This document shows, one piece after another, positions 14,680-19,460 of a stretch of DNA of 19,460 bases. The translations under genes and the position numbers were made by a program. This DNA comes from Bacteroidota bacterium. Its GTDB lineage: Bacteria; Bacteroidota; Bacteroidia; Chitinophagales; Chitinophagaceae. The stretch is taken from contig CANETM010000008.1 in NCBI GenBank assembly GCA_947441205.1, positions 1 to 19,460 of the forward strand, in the 5' to 3' direction. The notes beneath the pieces were generated by a model that saw only the letters and a list, made by a program, of their open reading frames with translations, searched no databases and was not told where the DNA came from. Each line of letters starts with the position of its first letter. Within the stretch, counting starts at the first letter, position 1.

Positions 14680-14836
14680 AATTTAATTTTATTATCCTAC
14701 TAAACTGTAAATTAAATAAAAGGTTTAATGACTATTTATGAATATAGAAATTAATTTACTAGTATTAAGCGATATTATTAAACTTGAAACATAATAAAAC
14801 TGATATAAATCATTATAAAATACTATTTTCAATTTA

Positions 14837-15463
14837 ATGAAGTATCCCGTTCAATTAACAGACCTGGAAAATGGATTGAGTATTTATATCCCAAATCCTG
14901 CATTGGTTAAACCCACCTATGAGCAATTGATGACTAGTAATGCAGCCGAGCCTTTCCCTTTTTGGGCAAAACTTTGGGCTTCGTCAAAAGCACTTACTAA
15001 ATTTTTAGTGGATCAACCAAATTGGGTAAGGGAGAAAAGAGTTTTTGAAATGGGTGCAGGCATAGGACAGCCTTCCTTTACGATTGCTACCAAAGCAAAG
15101 GGACTAATCATTAGTGATTATAATAGGGATGCAGTTGAACTAATCAATACAAATATTGATTACTCGGCATCAACAAATGCAAAGGGAATAATAGTAGATT
15201 GGAATGAATTTGATTACACCATTCAAGCTGATGTTATTTTATTAAGTGATATTAATTATGCTCCTAATGAATTCAAGCCACTACTTCAAGTTGTCGAACA
15301 TTATATTTCCAAGGATGCAGTGATTATTATAGCTACGCCTCAACGAATTATGGGAGTCCCGTTTATAGAAAGTTTACAAGCATTTATAAAACATACTTAT
15401 GCTGAAACCATTTTAGAGCAGGAAAAAGAAGTGATGATTAGCCTCTATGTGCTTTATAAATAA
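14837..15463 (+). CDS. Class I SAM-dependent methyltransferase (METTL/Methyltransf_16-like)
   Basis: A 208-residue soluble protein with the Rossmann-type SAM site: motif I is FEMGAGIGQPSF (70-81) and motif II is ISDYNRDAVEL (92-102). A post-motif with acidic residue is LLSDINYAP (135-143). The N-terminal PFPFWAKLWASSKALTKFL (39-57) is a hallmark of the Methyltransf_16 group, which includes eukaryotic protein-lysine methyltransferases and bacterial ETF-beta or ribosomal-protein methylases. A protein substrate is likely by family, but which one is unknown. It stands alone, divergent from the PepSY-TM gene and convergent with the racemase gene. Confidence 0.87.
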   Translation: MKYPVQLTDLENGLSIYIPNPALVKPTYEQLMTSNAAEPFPFWAKLWASSKALTKFLVDQPNWVREKRVFEMGAGIGQPSFTIATKAKGLIISDYNRDAVELINTNIDYSASTNAKGIIVDWNEFDYTIQADVILLSDINYAPNEFKPLLQVVEHYISKDAVIIIATPQRIMGVPFIESLQAFIKHTYAETILEQEKEVMISLYVLYK

Positions 15464-15541
15464 TACATTTTTAATAATGCGAAAACCTTAAAAGTAAGCT
15501 TCAAAAAGGAGGCATAAAAAGTAAGGGTAGCGCTAATGATA

Positions 15542-16900
15542 TTACTTTAATGTTTTTGCAATTTCTTTATAAGCACTAGGAAGTACTAATTTAAAACGTT
15601 CGTAAGAAGCGTCAGAGATATTTTTATGATCAAATGGAACGTATTGTACATAGTCCTTTTTTTCACCTGCTACTCTACCATACTTATAACCATAAGTAAA
15701 CCATCCGTCAGGCTGTAATTGAGCTTCAGGCAATCCAGTATTAGGTGTTGTGATAAAAAAGCGATTAGGTTGAACACTAGCATTATTAGTTAATTTCAAA
15801 TTACGCATAGCCAAGTATGCCTCTTTCGCAGTTTCTACCGATGGATCGATTAATTCAACATGTTTAGATAAAAAATTGCGGTAACGGTATTGATTGTCTT
15901 TTTTATAATCATATAATTCATTCAACACTTGAGCAATGGTATCACGCATATAAGGATAGTGTGTACAACCCAATATCAAAGTGTTCATTGGAGTTTTAAT
16001 ATTTTCTTTTAACATTTTTTCCAATAAAGTCACTAAATGATAGCGTACATAATTTGCAGGATCATTTAATTGCAAATCCAAACAACTTCCTTTGTCATCA
16101 TACTCACATAATAATTTATTGCTGGATTTGTCAAATTTATACGCTGCCAATAAAGTTGTATCAATTATATAAATTGGATTTTTCATAGAGGGACCTTTAT
16201 ACTCTTTCCTTGCTTGTTTAAGGGTGTCTACAAAGTAACTCCAATCGCGATCAATACTTTCAGCAAGACCAGCCCCTCCTTGACTTACGACTGACAAGAT
16301 AGACAACCCCTTTTCCTTTGCCATTGCTTGTAAAGTTCTAGGGTAACCTTCGGAAGCTACTGTTCCAGCGGTAGCAAAAACACCAATGGTTCCTGCTCCT
16401 GCTTTTGCTTGATAAGCCAAGGCTGCTTTAGCGCCGGCATCAATTACGCCAATTACAGGAACATTTATATTGTCATTTTTAAACTTTTGTTTGATATCAT
16501 TTAGCGCATAAGCAGTTGCTGTATTACAAGCAAGCACAATCATTTTTGCTGATTGCTTAGAATTATTTGATTGCAATAAAAACTGCATGTTTTTAATAAT
16601 ATGTTCTTTTAATAAATCGGTCTTTTTTTCAGCTGCGTAGTTTCCATAAGGCATATTGGCTTGATCGGCCAAATATTCAAAAAACTCACTGTTGAAATCG
16701 GGTTTCCCGTCAGCACCTGGCAAACCAGTAGCATTATTATAGGCATCTAATTGCAACATAGCTTCTAAAACCGTTAAACCTCCGGTGCCAGAATCAAAAA
16801 CCCCAATGGGTAAATTATTTGTTGCAGAAGTTGTTTTTTGTGCATTTAAATTGAATGCAAGCGTTATTAAAACAGTAAAAGAAAATATTTTGAATTTCAT
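15542..16900 (-). CDS. Exported MurI-like glutamate/aspartate racemase
   Basis: This 452-residue protein begins with a Sec signal peptide (1-20, ending NLNAQ), then a complete Asp/Glu racemase core. Catalytic Asp36 is in FDSGTGGLTV, the substrate loop PYGNY is at 84-88, Cys125 is in ACNTATA and Cys312 in LGCTHYP, so both catalytic cysteines are kept. VPVIGVIDAG (147-156) matches MurI too. MurI proteins are cytoplasmic and usually about 265-270 residues. Here there are insertions at about 52-72 (a Gly/Asp-rich loop), at about 220-290 (containing Cys265 and Cys273, a possible disulfide), and a C-terminal extension of ~90 residues. A periplasmic racemase for D-glutamate or another amino acid, or an altered activity, are both possible. 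It is monocistronic. Confidence 0.85.
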   Translation of the reverse strand: MKFKIFSFTVLITLAFNLNAQKTTSATNNLPIGVFDSGTGGLTVLEAMLQLDAYNNATGLPGADGKPDFNSEFFEYLADQANMPYGNYAAEKKTDLLKEHIIKNMQFLLQSNNSKQSAKMIVLACNTATAYALNDIKQKFKNDNINVPVIGVIDAGAKAALAYQAKAGAGTIGVFATAGTVASEGYPRTLQAMAKEKGLSILSVVSQGGAGLAESIDRDWSYFVDTLKQARKEYKGPSMKNPIYIIDTTLLAAYKFDKSSNKLLCEYDDKGSCLDLQLNDPANYVRYHLVTLLEKMLKENIKTPMNTLILGCTHYPYMRDTIAQVLNELYDYKKDNQYRYRNFLSKHVELIDPSVETAKEAYLAMRNLKLTNNASVQPNRFFITTPNTGLPEAQLQPDGWFTYGYKYGRVAGEKKDYVQYVPFDHKNISDASYERFKLVLPSAYKEIAKTLK

Positions 16901-17137
16901 AAATACCTATTATTTAGCTAATGTAATTATATTTCTTGACCTTAACATAAAATTAGGTTTAAAAATTACGTTTATACATGTCTACAGCCACTTATATATT
17001 AAGAGGTGCAATAATGAAATTAAACAATTTAAATATTCTATTTTTAACCAAGAATATACCTTATCAAATTCATTTTGCAACTAACTTAACAAAGCAATTA
17101 TGACTAGGTATTTCAATTGCTGATTAAAATAAAGAAT

Positions 17138-18382
17138 ATGAAAGAAAAAATTATTGAAAACATAAGTAATCCTTCGCAACTAGAAATATTATATAGAGCA
17201 GATAAAAATGGTTTTGAACAAGCCATTAAAGTTATTAGTGATTCACATGGACATGAAACTGCTATTCAGTTTTGGAAAGAGCGACTTAATTATAAAGAAG
17301 ATAGCGCAAGCGTATTTTCAAAAAATGAGTTTTGGCTAGCCTTTAAACTAATTTTTATCGCGGGTCTAATCGCTAATATTGTAAATATAAAAGGCATTAA
17401 TCAAGAATTATTTTTATCCCGAAACATAAGCTTTATAATTATCCCATTTGTATCAGCTTATTTTTTATGGAAGCAAAAAATAAAGATGAATGTCAAATTG
17501 GTTATTGCTGCCTTATTTGGTATTTCCGCATTGTATATTAACCTGTTACCCAATGCTCCAACAAGTAGTTCCATTAATTTAGTTTATATACACTTACCTA
17601 TTTTTTTATGGTGTATACTTGGTTATGCATTTATGAGTGATTCCTATTTAAGTACAGGAAAGAGAATCGAATTTTTAAAATACAATGGCGACCTGCTTGT
17701 GATAAGTGTGATTCTTTTTTTAGCAGGCATGTTATTTACAGTATTAACAATTGGTTTGTTTGAACTAATAGGAATGAATATCGCTGAATTTTATGTTAAA
17801 TATATTGGTATATGGGGCATTAGTGCAATTCCTATTTTAGGAACCTATTTAATAAATACCAACCCACAAATCATAAATAAAGTGACGCCTATCATTGCCA
17901 AGATATTTACACCATTAGTATTTATTAATCTTACTATTTATTTAGTTATTTTAATTGGTAAAGGGAAATATCCGCACCAGGATAGAAATTTACTATTAAT
18001 TTATAATGCATTATTAGTAGGTGTAATGGCACTTATATTTTTCTCGGTAGCTGAAATTGAAAAAAATAAAAAAGGTTACTATAACACAATAATATTATTA
18101 GGACTTTCTGTGTTAACAATTATTATCAATGGTATAGCGCTTTCTGCCATTAGTTATCGATTACTTGAGTATGGTATTACACCCAATAGAATTGCGGTTT
18201 TAGGGACTAATATTATAATATTTGTAAACTTAATGATGGTTGCCGTTCAATTATTAAAAGCAATTAGAAATAACACCTCACTAACCGAGGTGCAAAATAG
18301 TACTGCAAAATATTTACCTATATATGCAATATGGGTGGGATTAGTAGCTTTTTTGTTGCCGTTGATTTTTGGTTACAAATAA
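17138..18382 (+). CDS. DUF4153-like multi-pass membrane protein
   Basis: I start at the ATG at 17138 (414 residues). A TTG seven codons upstream is open but unnecessary. The N-terminal ~60 residues are soluble and charged, then about 11 hydrophobic helices follow from ~57 to ~410. The late segment ITPNRIAVLGTNIIIFVNL, just after LLEYG, is a signature I recognise from the DUF4153/DUF4173 group. Its function is unknown in bacteria. No signal peptide or catalytic motif is evident. It faces the racemase gene divergently across 237 bases and converges with the YdeI-type gene, with only 16 nt between stops. Confidence 0.75.
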   Translation: MKEKIIENISNPSQLEILYRADKNGFEQAIKVISDSHGHETAIQFWKERLNYKEDSASVFSKNEFWLAFKLIFIAGLIANIVNIKGINQELFLSRNISFIIIPFVSAYFLWKQKIKMNVKLVIAALFGISALYINLLPNAPTSSSINLVYIHLPIFLWCILGYAFMSDSYLSTGKRIEFLKYNGDLLVISVILFLAGMLFTVLTIGLFELIGMNIAEFYVKYIGIWGISAIPILGTYLINTNPQIINKVTPIIAKIFTPLVFINLTIYLVILIGKGKYPHQDRNLLLIYNALLVGVMALIFFSVAEIEKNKKGYYNTIILLGLSVLTIIINGIALSAISYRLLEYGITPNRIAVLGTNIIIFVNLMMVAVQLLKAIRNNTSLTEVQNSTAKYLPIYAIWVGLVAFLLPLIFGYK

Positions 18383-18398
18383 ATCAAATTACCAAGCC

Positions 18399-19040
18399 TT
18401 ATGTTTTGGCAAATTTATGTGATCCGTCACAATTAGGCATTCGTTTAGAGAGTCCACAGGTACAATCATGAAACCCTTTGCCGCATAAAATTTTAGGGGC
18501 ATACTTTTCAATTCGATTGATTATAGTTTGTGCATTTTTTGTACCAGAAAAATAAATTAAATAAGCCCTTTGGCGCCCGGGTGTTAAAGCATTAAATGCT
18601 TTTTTAAGTTTAGCGTCTTTTTTAAATATATTTTCTAATTCAACAGGCAATGGGAGTTCTGAAGGTTTTGACTTAATTAATTTTACACCGCTAAGTTCTA
18701 ATTCTATTGCTTCTTTGATAAATGATTTAATAAGCTTTGTATGCTTATTAATATTTGCCACAGAATCAAATTTCATCCACCTCCCTGACTGTGTATGTTC
18801 ACCAGGGATAATTAAAATTCCATTAGGATCACTTAAGGATGCGCCGTTAAAAAAACTCAAAGCACAATGGTCTTTTAAGTTTGTTAATATAATTACATTT
18901 TTGCCATTATAGGTGTAACAAGGTACAGCCCATTTAAAATTCTCCTCAAGTTCAGTGGTTAAAAGTATTTCTCTTAATAGCTGTGTCTCCTGTTTCCATT
19001 TTTTTAAACCATTAATATAAGTATCAACTTTTGCATTCAT
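18399..19040 (-). CDS. YdeI/OmpD-associated-type protein fused to a C-terminal CDGSH iron-sulfur motif
   Basis: The 213-residue product has an N-terminal DUF1801/YdhG-like domain (about 5-115, with FKWAVPCYTYNGKNV and HCALSFFNGA). A YdeI/OmdA-like C-terminal helical domain spans about 128-182 (LPVELENIFKKDAKLKKAFNAL and PGRQRAYLIYFSGTKNAQT). A perfect CDGSH motif follows at 193-208: C-x-C-x2-S-x3-P-x-C-D-G-S-H, with ligands Cys193, Cys195, Cys204 and His208. In mitoNEET-type proteins these bind a redox-active [2Fe-2S] cluster. The protein ends only five residues after the histidine. A YdeI-family function (bacteriocin or antimicrobial-peptide resistance in E. coli relatives) is weakly supported, and the iron-sulfur tail is unexpected. 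No signal peptide is present. Confidence 0.83.
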   Translation of the reverse strand: MNAKVDTYINGLKKWKQETQLLREILLTTELEENFKWAVPCYTYNGKNVIILTNLKDHCALSFFNGASLSDPNGILIIPGEHTQSGRWMKFDSVANINKHTKLIKSFIKEAIELELSGVKLIKSKPSELPLPVELENIFKKDAKLKKAFNALTPGRQRAYLIYFSGTKNAQTIINRIEKYAPKILCGKGFHDCTCGLSKRMPNCDGSHKFAKT

Positions 19041-19073
19041 GTTGTAAAATTAATTCAAACCAATAATGCTAAA

Positions 19074-19460
19074 TTACTTCAACTTCATATTAATAGGATC
19101 CCATCCAATAATTTTTTTACTAAAATAACTTTCGTTGCAAGCTAATGCTGGGGCAGCTGCTCTAAATCCAAATGCAGCGTCTTCCACCACCGGCTTTCCA
19201 GTTCGGATAGCGTCAAAAAAGTTAGTGAAATGATCTAAATGGTCATCGTATCCAACGGGTGCTTTGTATAAAACGTCTTCTTTTGTTTTTCTTTTCTTTT
19301 GCGCTGCTGTCCATTTATTATTATAGTCCTTAGTCATTTCATCCTGCATGCTTTTTGAGAAAGTAAATACCGAGTCATAGCCACCAAAACCTGGGGCTTC
19401 TGGCATATAACTATGTTTTACTGTAATATCATTTCCTTTAACATCCATTACTCCTTCCGA
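19074..19460 (-). CDS. Gfo/Idh/MocA-family oxidoreductase, C-terminal fragment (cut by window edge)
   Basis: The frame is open to the last base of the window, so only the C-terminal 128 residues are seen; the visible ATG at 19448 is internal and is not the likely start. The end matches the C-terminal domain of Gfo/Idh/MocA oxidoreductases, notably the segment DDHLDHFTNFFDAIRTGKP, then VVEDAAFGFRAAAPAL and the final WDPINMKLK. These enzymes use NAD(P) on sugars or cyclitols, and in Bacteroidota they are often exported. The N-terminal Rossmann domain and any signal lie outside the window, so substrate and location cannot be read. It lies 33 nt upstream of the CDGSH fusion gene on the same strand, so they could share a transcript. 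Confidence 0.85.
   Translation of the reverse strand, partial: SEGVMDVKGNDITVKHSYMPEAPGFGGYDSVFTFSKSMQDEMTKDYNNKWTAAQKKRKTKEDVLYKAPVGYDDHLDHFTNFFDAIRTGKPVVEDAAFGFRAAAPALACNESYFSKKIIGWDPINMKLK

Noticed and set aside
17014..17103. Small ORF of 29 codons upstream of the DUF4153 gene, with an AGAGGTG-like sequence before its ATG
   Set aside because: The peptide has no recognisable feature and short frames like this are common in AT-rich DNA. Not supported without conservation or ribosome profiling.

Overview
The window is AT-rich and densely coded, and it reads as chromosomal DNA of a Bacteroidota member, plausibly a Chitinophagaceae/Sphingobacteriia-like aerobe (inference). Supporting this are the many Sec signal peptides ending in 'NAQ' or 'SAQ', lipoproteins with short lipoboxes, families common in that phylum (PhnA-domain protein, DUF5777 barrel, DUF4153, GH3 and GH32 hydrolases, secreted Gfo/Idh/MocA-type oxidoreductase), and few strong Shine-Dalgarno sites. 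I see no tRNA, rRNA, insertion sequence, integrase, phage gene or CRISPR array, and no gene-free stretch over 300 bases.

Layout. Positions 1-5340 are all on the minus strand: the start of a secreted protein (cut by the window edge), a short tandem-repeat region, a secreted GH32 fructan hydrolase 5 nt behind an arginase gene, a PhnA-domain protein with a clear terminator, a DEAD-box RNA helicase and a HAD-type 5'(3')-nucleotidase. A pirin gene (5470-6192, +) faces a GNAT acetyltransferase that lies directly behind a secreted GH3 glucosidase (6260-9115, -).

The most coherent unit is the plus-strand cluster 9350-12337. It encodes two paralogous cytochrome-c-like lipoproteins (three haem motifs in total, one of them C-x4-C-H), a secreted YceI-like protein, a DUF5777 outer-membrane barrel candidate and a membrane-anchored OB-fold protein. 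Gaps are 1 to 18 nt, and an 8-7-8 inverted repeat sits upstream. Everything in it is predicted to be exported or membrane-attached, which suggests one uncharacterised envelope system, possibly redox. A secreted serine beta-lactamase-like hydrolase follows.

The last third holds a GNAT/PepSY-TM pair (-), a METTL-type methyltransferase (+), a MurI-like racemase that unexpectedly carries a signal peptide and insertions (-), a DUF4153 membrane protein (+), a YdeI/OmpD-associated-type protein with a C-terminal CDGSH iron-sulfur motif (-), and the 3' end of a Gfo/Idh/MocA oxidoreductase running off the window. The strongest leads are the cytochrome/YceI/DUF5777/OB cluster, the exported MurI-like enzyme and the YdeI-CDGSH fusion.
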